NCBI RefSeq assembly: GCF_006007885.1
Contig: NZ_VCRO01000005.1
Span: 186,001 to 250,000, forward strand
DNA from: Alteribacter natronophilus
GTDB taxonomy: Bacteria; Bacillota; Bacilli; Bacillales; Salisediminibacteriaceae
Direction of reading: 5' to 3'
DNA length: 64,000 nucleotides
Shown here: positions 25,029 through 32,842 of the stretch, one piece after another
Position numbering within the stretch: the first letter of the stretch is position 1
How the letters are laid out: each line of letters starts with the position of its first letter
The notes under the pieces: model-generated
What the model was told of the DNA's origin: nothing
Database searches by the model: none
Seen by the model: the letters and a program-made list of their open reading frames with translations, nothing else
Position numbers and translations under genes: made by a program

Positions 25029-26357
25029 ATGAAGTATTTATTAGGGGTTGTACTGCTCGGGCTGATGTCGGCGGGTCTGTCCGGTTGTTCGGAACCGACG
25101 GAGAGCAAGGAGAAGGTTTTTGAGGATGGCAATCTGGAGTCGGCGGTGCGTGAGACGGTTGGAATTGAAGGGGATACGGAGCTGGATGAGGAACATCTGG
25201 CGATCGTGGAGACGCTTCATGCGTTTGAGCGGAATATTGAGAGTCTGGAAGGGATTGAGCAGCTGGAGAATCTTGAGGAGCTTGTGATTTTCGGCAACGA
25301 GATTGAGGATCTCTCTCCTCTTCTGTCTCTTGAAAATCTCGAGAGTGTAGATATTGAGAATAACCCTCTTGATCTTTCGGTCGGTTCGGATGCGTACAGG
25401 GTTGTCAGGACGCTGACGGAAAACGACGTATTCATCTATATCGATGAGGAGCGTTTCACCCTTGATATGGAACCTTCCCGGGGAGTGTTCTACGAGGTGG
25501 AACACGGGGAAAACACGGTGTATCTGCTCGGATCCATCCATGTCGGTTCGGAGGAGCTGTATCCGCTGCACGATGATATTGAGAGGGCTTATGAGTCGTC
25601 GGATGTGACGGCGTTTGAGATTGATTTTTCCAGTGTGGATGAAAATGAGATAGGCATTCTTGCGGCGCAGGCGGGGATGCTGGATCAGGATGAAAGTCTT
25701 GAGGATTATATCAGTGAGGATGAGTTTAAACGGCTGGCGTTCCTCCTTTCTCCCCTTGGCCTGAACGATCCTGACGTCCTGTCACAGATGAAGCCTTACT
25801 TTCTGCAGGAAGCGCTCGTGGCGCTCGCTTCCATGACGGCCGGCTATTCTCCTGAGCTGGGGATCGATATGCACTTTATCGACCGGGCGGAGGCGGACGA
25901 GAAGGAGATTATAGGTCTTGAAACGGTTGAGGATCAGCTTGCCCTTGCCGACCACCTGTCCCTTGAAACGCAGGGAATGATCCTGAGTGAAACCCTTGAG
26001 GAGTACGATGAGCTCGGGGATGAACTGCTTGAGCTTATGAGCATGTGGCGGATGGGTGATGCGGAAGGTATTACCGAGCTGCGTCAGCCTGATGCGGATG
26101 ATTACCCTGAAGATTATCTTGCATATTACGAGGCCCTGTCCGACGAACGCGATGCGGCGATGGCCGAGAAGATTGAGGAGTTCCTGAATGCGGAGGAAGG
26201 GTATAATGAGGGCGACACGTACTTTGTCGTTGTCGGTGCCCTTCACCTTGTCGGGGAAAACAGCATTGTGGATCTTCTTGAAACGCGAGGATATGACGTA
26301 CAGCAGCGGGCGAACCACCCGCCGCTGGAGACGGATGATATGGATGAGGATGAATAA
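25029..26357 (+). CDS. Lipoprotein with leucine-rich repeats and TraB/GumN domain
   Basis: A 442-residue protein. MKYLLGVVLLGLMSAGLSGC is a lipoprotein signal with Cys20. Residues about 38-115 hold two to three internalin-like leucine-rich repeats (LEQLENLEELVIFGNEIEDL, SPLLSLENLESVDIENN). The rest is a TraB/GumN (Tiki-like) domain opening with YLLGSIHVGSEELYPL and closing with YFVVVGALHLVGENSIVDLL. The two short motifs, each with a histidine, and an EIDF acidic site are the putative metal ligands of this family, related to proteases. The ATG at 25029 follows AGGGGGGAT; upstream starts would bury the signal peptide. Substrate unknown. Confidence 0.85.
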   Translation: MKYLLGVVLLGLMSAGLSGCSEPTESKEKVFEDGNLESAVRETVGIEGDTELDEEHLAIVETLHAFERNIESLEGIEQLENLEELVIFGNEIEDLSPLLSLENLESVDIENNPLDLSVGSDAYRVVRTLTENDVFIYIDEERFTLDMEPSRGVFYEVEHGENTVYLLGSIHVGSEELYPLHDDIERAYESSDVTAFEIDFSSVDENEIGILAAQAGMLDQDESLEDYISEDEFKRLAFLLSPLGLNDPDVLSQMKPYFLQEALVALASMTAGYSPELGIDMHFIDRAEADEKEIIGLETVEDQLALADHLSLETQGMILSETLEEYDELGDELLELMSMWRMGDAEGITELRQPDADDYPEDYLAYYEALSDERDAAMAEKIEEFLNAEEGYNEGDTYFVVVGALHLVGENSIVDLLETRGYDVQQRANHPPLETDDMDEDE

Positions 26358-26404
26358 GTCTGTATAACTGCAACGAGTAGATTTGCAGGCAGCATCAGCA
26401 ATAA

Positions 26405-26490
26405 ATCAGTTAGAATTAGTGCTGAATTTGTTTGAATAAATTCAAATTCAGTTAGAATGAATGTCAAAAACGTTAGAATTAATACAAAAA
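26405..26490. repeat. Phased 21-bp array, box GTTAGAAT
   Basis: Boxes GTTAGAAT, GTTTGAAT, GTTAGAAT and GTTAGAAT start at 26409, 26430, 26451 and 26472, exactly 21 bp apart. The DNA between boxes differs. The array begins about 50 bp after the TraB-like stop codon. Confidence 0.65.
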
Positions 26491-26602
26491 ACGGTTGTGG
26501 AGTCTGCCATTGTGCAGGCTCCTTTTTTTGAAGGCAGGGTGTGGGTGGATTTTCAGAATGAAACGCGGAGTTTTCCGGATACTAACAGCGGAGGTGATTT
26601 TC

Positions 26603-26797
26603 ATGGCAGAAGACCGTAAAAAGCAGCCGTATGCTGTAAACGAAGAGGAAACTCAGCCTCAGTACCCTGAGTCTGCAGCACAGGATGCCCACTTCCGCGG
26701 GGATTCAGTGGATGAACTGAGCGTGCAGGAGGAAGCGAATCACGATCTGGCAAAGAAAGAGCTGGGTCAGCAGAAGGAAAACAACGGCCGGGACTGA
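26603..26797 (+). CDS. Small acidic hydrophilic protein
   Basis: A 64-residue protein beginning MAEDRKKQPYAVNEEETQPQ, rich in Glu, Gln, Asp and Asn with no hydrophobic core, so probably disordered. GGAGGTG 6-7 nt before the ATG supports expression, and a hairpin follows. Such proteins are common in Bacillus spores and stress regulons, but I do not recognise the family. Confidence 0.65.
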   Translation: MAEDRKKQPYAVNEEETQPQYPESAAQDAHFRGDSVDELSVQEEANHDLAKKELGQQKENNGRD

Positions 26798-26811
26798 GAG
26801 ATCCGTGGGTA

Positions 26812-26846
26812 CTGACAGATCCGCGGGTGTGGCGGGATCTGTCAGG
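26812..26846 (+). terminator. Hairpin after the small acidic protein gene
   Basis: CTGACAGATCCCGC-like arms (26812-26824 and 26832-26844) form a long stem around GGTGTGG. The following tract (GCATTCGTTTTCC) is poor in T, so efficiency is uncertain. Confidence 0.5.
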
Positions 26847-26873
26847 CATTCGTTTTCCATGATCACCTGTTAT

Positions 26874-27007
26874 TTGAAGGCTCTGTTAAATCTTGATGTT
26901 GATTTTAAAATATTGATTGGAGCGAACGCGTGACACTTCTGCGGGCATATAAGGCCCGCGGACAGAGAGCGCAGTGAGCGAAAATCAACAACAGACTTTA
27001 ACAAACC
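26874..27007. repeat. Dispersed repeat family A, copy 2 (shortened)
   Basis: The left end GAAGGCTCTGTTAAATCTTG and the right end CAACAGACTTTAACAAACCT are inverted relatives. The interior keeps GAGCGAACGCGTGACACTTC and GAGCGCAGTGAGCGAAAA but lacks about 45 bp of the middle found at 15702 and 54841. The deletion removed the ACCCCGCAGGGCGGTTTTCC block. Confidence 0.85.
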
Positions 27008-27013
27008 TCTTAT

Positions 27014-27056
27014 ATGAAAAAAGCCCGCGGCTCCTCTTTCGGGAAAGCTGCGGGCT
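27014..27056 (-). terminator. Second minus-strand terminator divergent to helD
   Basis: AAGCCCGCGGC (27018-27028) pairs with GCTGCGGGCTT (27046-27056), with a T run on the minus strand (27015-27019 read in complement). No minus-strand protein gene precedes it. Confidence 0.65.
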
Positions 27057-27074
27057 TGAACTGTATTCAGACAT

Positions 27075-27160
27075 AAAAAAAGCGTTGTGACCATCACAAC
27101 GGTGTGCTACACTATGAAGACGTCTGCAACAATAATTTACTTTAGTACATGAATTATCCA
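27075..27160 (-). ncRNA. Candidate small RNA divergent to helD
   Basis: On the minus strand a consensus promoter (TTGACA, 17 nt, TAAAAT) predicts a start near 27160. About 60 nt of AT-rich sequence without a credible reading frame leads to the hairpin CGTTGTGA/TCACAACG (27083-27101) and seven T residues (27075-27081 in complement). A promoter, a leader of about 86 nt and an intrinsic terminator with no coding sequence between them are what a small RNA gene looks like. A regulatory or antisense role toward helD is only a guess. Confidence 0.5.
27083..27113 (+). promoter_or_regulatory. Possible helD promoter overlapping a palindrome
   Basis: TTGTGA (27085-27090), a 17-nt spacer and TACACT (27108-27113) form a plausible promoter facing helD. 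The palindrome CGTTGTGACCATCACAACG (27083-27101) covers the -35 and most of the spacer, as a repressor site would. The same palindrome is the terminator hairpin of the opposing candidate small RNA. Confidence 0.45.
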
Positions 27161-27166
27161 ATTACT

Positions 27167-27195
27167 ATTTTACTATGTATTTTTTTATTTGTCAA
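27167..27195 (-). promoter_or_regulatory. Consensus promoter, minus strand
   Basis: Read on the minus strand: TTGACA (27195-27190), a 17-nt AT-rich spacer and TAAAAT (27172-27167). It lies 21 bp before the helD start codon but points away from helD. Confidence 0.6.
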
Positions 27196-27215
27196 CAAGG
27201 TGAAGGAGTGGTTCC

Positions 27216-29585
27216 GTGAGCGAGGAAAAACAGTGGCAGGAAGAACAGCAGCGTGTGGACGAGGTTGTGGAAACGATCGAACAGAGACAGGAAGCGCTGA
27301 AGGAAAGCTCCGGCGAGGTCAAATCGGAAATTCTTCAGGTTCGTAAGGATTTCTGGGAGGACGTTACGGTGAACCTTGATGATCCGGACGATGTCATTGA
27401 AACGCAGGCGAGTCTCAAGCAGCAGGCAGAGTTCCTAAGTGAACGGGAACGGAGCCACGGGCAGAAAAGCGAACAGCTGAAGACGCTCCGGGATCTTCAT
27501 GACTCCCCCTACTTTGGGCGGATCGACTTTCAGGAAGAAGGCGAACAGGCATCGGACCGGGTATATATCGGAATTGCGTCACTTATGGATGAAGACGATG
27601 AGGAGTTTCTCATCTATGACTGGCGGGCACCGATCTCAAGTATGTACTACAATTACGCTCCAGGTCCGGCCGAGTACGAAACGCCGGAAGGGGAAATTAC
27701 AGGCGAGATTGAGCTTAAGCGCCAGTTTATTATCCGAGGCGGGCAAATAAAGGGGCTTTTTAATACAGGTGTAACAATCGGGGACAAGCTGCTCCAGAAT
27801 CTCCTTGGCAGCCAGTCCTCTCCACAGATGAAATCGATTGTGTCCACAATCCAGCGGGAGCAGAACCAGATTATCCGTAACGAACGGAGCCGCTACCTGA
27901 TCGTCCAGGGCGTGGCCGGCAGCGGAAAAACGTCTGCGGCGATGCAGCGTGTCGCCTACCTACTGTACGCCCACCGGGAGTCACTTACTTCTGAGAACAT
28001 GGTACTGTTTTCCCCAAACCCTCTGTTTAACAGCTACGTGGCGACGGTTCTCCCTGAACTCGGTGAGGAAAACCTGTGGCAGACAACCTTTAATGAGTAT
28101 GTCCAGAAAGAACTCTCGGGTACTTTTAACGTGGAGGATCCGTTCGATCAGATGGAGTGGTTTCTCGGATCCGGCAGGGATGAGGAGCGTGCTGGTGATC
28201 CCGATCAGCGTAATGATGAGGGTGACGGCAGGCAGGTGCGTGCAGAAGCGGTACAGCTGAAATCGTCGCTGTATTTTAAGGACATGATTGACGGGTACAT
28301 GGGTGAGCTTTCAGATGATGGTCTTCATTTTCTCCCTGTTAAGTTCCGCGGTGAGGAGCTTATTTCAAAGGAGGAAATCGGTGCGTACTTTTACAGCCTT
28401 GACTCATCAATTTCCCTCGTGAACCGGATGGATCTCACTGGTGACTGGATCATGCAGAAGGTCAAGACCTTCCAGCGGGATGAGTGGGAAAAGCAGTGGG
28501 TCGAGGACGAGATCCAGCTTATGGACAAATCCGAATACCTGGAGGCGTTCAGGAAGCTGGAGAGCTCTAAAAAGTTTACCGATGAGACGTTTGATGATTA
28601 CGACCGTGAGCGGGAATGGCTCAGTAAGCGGGTCGTGAAAAAGAAGCTCGTACCACTGAAACGCAAGATCAAGCAGCTCGCGTTTGTTAACGTGGTGAAA
28701 ACGTACCGTGATTTTTACGTGTACACGGCGGATCGTTTTCCTGAACTGAAGGCCGTGTGCGACGCGGCAATTGATAGTATTTACCGTAAGCAGCTTAACT
28801 GGGAGGACGCTACGCCGTATCTCTATTTTCAGGATCAGCTCAAAGGGCGCCGCCCCCTCACCCACATCCGCCACGTGTTCGTGGACGAGGCACAGGATTA
28901 TTCGCCGTTTCAGTTTGCCTATCTGAAGCAGCTGTTTCCGCAGGCGCGGATGACGCTGCTCGGTGACGTGAACCAGTCCATCTACCTTCATGCTGTCGAG
29001 AACCCTACGCCGATTGATGAGGACGCGGATAAGGCAGGTACGGGGACTGAGCGCACGGAGCGAATCACCCTCATGCGAAGCTACCGCTCCACCGAACCGA
29101 TCGTCCGTTTTACCTCCCAGCTGATCGAGGGCGGCGAAAACATCATTCCGTTTACCCGTGACGGGGATCTGCCGGTGCTTGTGGAGACGGCCGGACGCCA
29201 GGCGATGCAGAAACGGGCCGTGTCACTTGTAAAGGAACTTCGCGGCCGCGGGACGGAAACGATGGCTGTGATCTGTAAAACGGTTCGGGAGTGTGAAGCA
29301 GTCAGCGCGTTTCTGGCTGAGTATTTTACCGTCCAGCTGGTTGATAAGGATACGCATACGTACCAGAAAGGACTCGTGGTTATTCCGGCGTATCTTGCTA
29401 AAGGTATCGAGTTCGATGCGGTGATTCTTTACGATGTGTCCGCGGAAAATTACGCGGACGAAGCGGAGCGCAATCTGTTTTACACAGCCTGTACGCGGGC
29501 GATGCACGAGCTTTACCTTCTGAGTCCGGGCGAGCGGTCGCCGCTTCTGGATCGTGCCGATCCGCAGACGTATGTAGTGGAGTGA
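27216..29585 (+). CDS. helD: RNA polymerase recycling ATPase HelD
   Basis: A 789-residue UvrD/Rep-like superfamily 1 ATPase that releases RNA polymerase from DNA. An N-terminal coiled coil (residues about 3-80) enters the secondary channel in known HelD structures. It is followed by FLIYDWRAPISSMYYNY, typical of HelD, Walker A GVAGSGKTSAAMQRVAYLLY (about residue 232), DEAQDYSPFQFAYL (Walker B, about 558) and the late helicase motif IEFDAVILYDVS. GTG 27216 is preceded by AAGGAG with 7 nt spacing. The residues around 320-345 (GRDEERAGDPDQRNDEGDGR) look like an acidic loop insertion. Single-gene unit behind the palindromic promoter. Confidence 0.92.
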   Translation: MSEEKQWQEEQQRVDEVVETIEQRQEALKESSGEVKSEILQVRKDFWEDVTVNLDDPDDVIETQASLKQQAEFLSERERSHGQKSEQLKTLRDLHDSPYFGRIDFQEEGEQASDRVYIGIASLMDEDDEEFLIYDWRAPISSMYYNYAPGPAEYETPEGEITGEIELKRQFIIRGGQIKGLFNTGVTIGDKLLQNLLGSQSSPQMKSIVSTIQREQNQIIRNERSRYLIVQGVAGSGKTSAAMQRVAYLLYAHRESLTSENMVLFSPNPLFNSYVATVLPELGEENLWQTTFNEYVQKELSGTFNVEDPFDQMEWFLGSGRDEERAGDPDQRNDEGDGRQVRAEAVQLKSSLYFKDMIDGYMGELSDDGLHFLPVKFRGEELISKEEIGAYFYSLDSSISLVNRMDLTGDWIMQKVKTFQRDEWEKQWVEDEIQLMDKSEYLEAFRKLESSKKFTDETFDDYDREREWLSKRVVKKKLVPLKRKIKQLAFVNVVKTYRDFYVYTADRFPELKAVCDAAIDSIYRKQLNWEDATPYLYFQDQLKGRRPLTHIRHVFVDEAQDYSPFQFAYLKQLFPQARMTLLGDVNQSIYLHAVENPTPIDEDADKAGTGTERTERITLMRSYRSTEPIVRFTSQLIEGGENIIPFTRDGDLPVLVETAGRQAMQKRAVSLVKELRGRGTETMAVICKTVRECEAVSAFLAEYFTVQLVDKDTHTYQKGLVVIPAYLAKGIEFDAVILYDVSAENYADEAERNLFYTACTRAMHELYLLSPGERSPLLDRADPQTYVVE

Positions 29586-29725
29586 TGCAGCAGGGGGCGA
29601 ATGTTTCAGTTGAAGTTTTAGAGATTTACTTTGTGCTTTGGCGGACTTAGCCCCATTTCCCGGGTGTGCCCCCGCATTCGGCCAGTTCCCTCCCCCTGCC
29701 CCCATCTCCCCCGGAACAGGAAAAA

Positions 29726-29757
29726 GACCCCGCCTCTTTCAAAAAGAGACGGGGTCA
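29726..29757. terminator. Terminator of yfmL (minus), possibly shared with helD
   Basis: GACCCCG and CGGGGTC arms enclose CCTCTTTCAAAAAGAGA, itself able to pair. AAAAA on the left gives a T run on the minus strand. Bases 29586-29725 hold nothing recognisable. Confidence 0.8.
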
Positions 29758-29769
29758 TATAACAGCATT

Positions 29770-31005
29770 TTATTTCTTCTTTTTCCCGCCGCGGCCGATG
29801 CGCACGCCTGCAGGCTGCTTTTTCTTCGGCCCCGGCCCGCGTTTTTTTCCCTTCATTTCAGATCCGTTTTTTGAAACGGACTGGATGTCTTCCAGTTTTC
29901 CGCGGTATACCTTCTGCTGGCGGAGTTTGACTCCTGCATCGCGGGCGGAGCGTTTCAGGTCGCGCTCCTCCCCAGGTGTTACAAGCGAAATAACAGTGCC
30001 TTCTGCACCCTGACGGCCGGTGCGTCCGGCCCGGTGGGTGTACTGTTTTGCGTCACGGGGCGCGTCCATCTGAATAACGTGGGTGAGGCCGGTTACATCG
30101 AGTCCACGGGCCGCCACGTCTGTTGCCACAAGCAGCGGCGTGCTGCCGTCACGGAACCGGCTGATCGCCTGCTTCCGCTCCTGTTTGCCCGTGTCACTGT
30201 GCAGGACACTCACATCTGCTTTTTTAAACGCAAGCTTCTCCCCGATTACATTCGCTTCTCCGATCTCGTTTATAAAGGCGAGAGCTTTCATCTTTTCATT
30301 CTTCACGAGCGTGTTCAGAATATCCACTTTCTCCCTGGCTTCACAAACCACATAAAGATGGTCCACTTTCCCGGCAGCAGATGCGTCCCGCTCTTTGCGG
30401 ATCACCTCGGCTTCGTTCATGAGGGCGTCTGCTTTTTTCTCCGTCTCCTCAGGTACGGTGGCGGAAAACAGAATCAGCTGACGGTCACGGAGCGTGGCGT
30501 CGATGATGCTTCTGATGGTCCCCTCATGCTCGGACGTGAGGAGCTGATCCCCTTCATCAAGTACAATAGTGCGGACTTCGTGCATCTTCAGCTTTTTCTG
30601 TTTCACAAGTTCGGCTACCCGGCCGGGGGTGCCTGCAACGATATGAGGCTTCTTTTTCAGCTTTTCCAGCTGGCGCTTGGTGTTTGCGCCGCCGATCAGG
30701 GAGGCTGAGCGGATGCCGCTTCCCTGCCCCCACTGCTGGATCTGTTCCAGAATCTGCATCACCAGTTCCTGTGAAGAAGCTAAAATAACCGCCTGTACGT
30801 CCTTCTTTTCCGGGTCAATTTCGTGTAAAATCGGCAGAAGGTATGCCAATGTTTTTCCCGTGCCTGTGGGCGACTCGGCGATTACATCGCGGCGGGCCAG
30901 GATGTGCGGCACTGCTGACTCCTGAATCGCTGTGGGCTCTGTAAATCCCGCCTTTTCCCAGGCAGTCTGAATAAATGGCTGAAACTGATTTGCAAAATTG
31001 GTCAT
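29770..31005 (-). CDS. yfmL: DEAD-box-type RNA helicase YfmL
   Basis: A 411-residue ATP-dependent RNA helicase. In B. subtilis YfmL acts in late 50S ribosome assembly. Motifs: TAIQESAVPHILARRDVIAE (Q motif region), SPTGTGKTLAYLLP (Walker A), VAGTPGRVAEL, VLDEGDQLL (motif II, reading DEGD instead of DEAD), LFSATVPEE, and VATDVAARGLDV with HRAGRTGR in the second domain. The C-terminal 45 residues are a basic Lys/Gly/Arg tail (KGKKRGPGPKKKQPAGVRIG) longer than in B. subtilis, which may bind rRNA. Overall similarity to YfmL is strong throughout. Confidence 0.88.
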   Translation of the reverse strand: MTNFANQFQPFIQTAWEKAGFTEPTAIQESAVPHILARRDVIAESPTGTGKTLAYLLPILHEIDPEKKDVQAVILASSQELVMQILEQIQQWGQGSGIRSASLIGGANTKRQLEKLKKKPHIVAGTPGRVAELVKQKKLKMHEVRTIVLDEGDQLLTSEHEGTIRSIIDATLRDRQLILFSATVPEETEKKADALMNEAEVIRKERDASAAGKVDHLYVVCEAREKVDILNTLVKNEKMKALAFINEIGEANVIGEKLAFKKADVSVLHSDTGKQERKQAISRFRDGSTPLLVATDVAARGLDVTGLTHVIQMDAPRDAKQYTHRAGRTGRQGAEGTVISLVTPGEERDLKRSARDAGVKLRQQKVYRGKLEDIQSVSKNGSEMKGKKRGPGPKKKQPAGVRIGRGGKKKK

Positions 31006-31108
31006 GATGATCTCCCTTTACGGTCCGCCGGTTTGGCTTTATCTATTTCACAGTCTACCCCAGCCGGGGCCCGTGAGTAAAGATACACAAATGAAGGAAG
31101 TGAACGAG

Positions 31109-32665
31109 TTGAGTATATTGACGGTGAAAAACCTGAGTCACGGATTCGGTGACCGGGCGATTTTTAATGATGTAAGCTTCCGCCTGTTAAAAGGCGAGCA
31201 TATTGGTCTGATTGGTGCGAACGGGGAAGGAAAATCCACGTTCATGAATATTATTACCCGCTCCCTGGAGCCGGATGAGGGGAAAATCGAGTGGGCAAAA
31301 AACGTCCGCGTCGGCTTTCTCGATCAGCATACAAAACTAAAGAAAGGCATGACGGTGCGCGATGTACTGAAAACAGCGTTTCAGTATCTGTACGATATCG
31401 AGCAGGAGATGAACGCTCTTTACGAGAAGATGGGCGAGTCAACGCCGGAGGAGCTTGAAGCGCTTCTTGAAGAGGTCGGCTCCCATCAGGACATGCTCAC
31501 GAACAACGATTTTTACACGATTGATGCAAAAGTGGAGGAAATTGCCCGCGGCCTCGGCCTCGATGAAATCGGCCTCGAGCGCGATGTCAACGACCTGAGC
31601 GGCGGGCAGCGGACGAAGATCCTGCTTGGAAAACTGCTGCTGGAAAAGCCGGACATCCTCCTTCTGGACGAGCCGACGAACTACCTCGACGAGCAGCACA
31701 TCGAGTGGCTGAAGCGTTACCTGCAGGAATACGAAAACGCGTTTATTCTTATTTCGCACGACATTCCGTTTCTAAACAGCGTCATCAACCTCGTCTACCA
31801 TATGGAAAATCAGGAGCTGAGCCGCTACGCCGGTGACTACGATCAGTTCATGAAAGTGTACGAAGTGAAGAAACAGCAACTCGAGGCAGCGTACAAAAAG
31901 CAGCAGCAGGAAATTGCCGGCCTGAAGGACTTTGTTGCCCGGAACAAGGCGCGGATTTCGACGAGGAACATGGCTATGTCCCGTCAGAAAAAGCTCGACA
32001 AGATGGACGTGATCGAGCTGGCACAGGAAAAGCCGAAGCCCGAGTTTCATTTCAAGGCTGCGCGCACGCCGGGGAAACTGATTTTTGAGACGAGCGATCT
32101 TGTCATCGGCTACGATGAGCCTCTCTCCCGTCCTCTCAATCTGCGGATGGAGCGCGGCCAGAAGCTTGCTCTGACCGGTGCAAACGGAATCGGAAAAACG
32201 ACGCTCCTGAGATCGATCCTCGGGGAAATCAAGCCTGTAAGCGGATCGGTGGAGCGCGGTGACAACCTGCACATCGGGTACTTCGAGCAGGAGATTAAAA
32301 CCGAAAACAATAACACGTGCATTGACGAAGTATGGGACACGTTCCCTTCATTAAACCAGGCGGAAGTGCGCGCAGCCCTTGCCAAGTGCGGGCTTATGAC
32401 GAAGCACATTGAGAGCAAGGTGTCGGTACTGAGCGGCGGGGAAAAAGCGAAGGTGCGCCTCTGCAAGCTCATTAACAGTGAAACGAACGTCCTCGTTCTG
32501 GACGAGCCGACAAACCACCTTGACGTGGATGCAAAAGCGGAACTCCAGCGTGCATTGAAGGCTTACAAAGGAAGTATTCTCCTGATCAGCCACGAACCGG
32601 AATTTTACGAGGACATCGTGACGGATACGTGGAACTGCGAGGACTGGACCACGAAGGTGTTTTAA
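31109..32665 (+). CDS. ykpA: ABC-F ATPase, YkpA/YbiT type
   Basis: About 518 residues starting (TTG)SILTVKNLSHGFGDRAIFND, nearly the start of B. subtilis YkpA. Two ABC domains: GANGEGKSTFMN and GANGIGKTTLLR (Walker A), LSGGQRTKILLGKLL and LSGGEKAKVRLCKLI (signatures), and both LLLDEPTN/LVLDEPTN. A basic linker (about residues 250-310) is the ribosome-interacting arm. ABC-F proteins of this type modulate translation, and their physiological trigger is not settled. AAGGAAG with 8 nt spacing selects TTG 31109; the frame is open to 30998, overlapping yfmL's divergent start. Confidence 0.88.
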   Translation: MSILTVKNLSHGFGDRAIFNDVSFRLLKGEHIGLIGANGEGKSTFMNIITRSLEPDEGKIEWAKNVRVGFLDQHTKLKKGMTVRDVLKTAFQYLYDIEQEMNALYEKMGESTPEELEALLEEVGSHQDMLTNNDFYTIDAKVEEIARGLGLDEIGLERDVNDLSGGQRTKILLGKLLLEKPDILLLDEPTNYLDEQHIEWLKRYLQEYENAFILISHDIPFLNSVINLVYHMENQELSRYAGDYDQFMKVYEVKKQQLEAAYKKQQQEIAGLKDFVARNKARISTRNMAMSRQKKLDKMDVIELAQEKPKPEFHFKAARTPGKLIFETSDLVIGYDEPLSRPLNLRMERGQKLALTGANGIGKTTLLRSILGEIKPVSGSVERGDNLHIGYFEQEIKTENNNTCIDEVWDTFPSLNQAEVRAALAKCGLMTKHIESKVSVLSGGEKAKVRLCKLINSETNVLVLDEPTNHLDVDAKAELQRALKAYKGSILLISHEPEFYEDIVTDTWNCEDWTTKVF

Positions 32666-32699
32666 AGAGGGGACGGGACTACCGCCTATGACTTGAAAG

Positions 32700-32815
32700 A
32701 AACGAAACGAAGTGGAACGGCGGCAGCGTAACTCCGCAGGGTGAATTTCCCGAGGAGGCTGAGGCGTTGCCCGCGGAAAGCGTCCCCCTGCAGTGTAATT
32801 ACTGGAAGCTTAAAA
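32700..32815. repeat. Partial dispersed repeat, family A-like core
   Basis: CTCCGCAGGGTGAATTTCCC, GAGGAGGCTGAGGCGTTGCC and CGCGGAAAGCGTCC match the cores of the elements at 22312 (inverted) and 15702. No inverted ends were found. Lies between ykpA and recQ. Confidence 0.55.
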
Positions 32816-32842
32816 TAAAGTTATTAAAAGGAGCGTGACGGT

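Noticed and set aside
22766-32665. The two ABC-F genes as antibiotic-resistance determinants
   Set aside because: Domain pattern and start sequences match the housekeeping Uup/YfmR and YkpA types rather than Vga, Lsa or Msr proteins.
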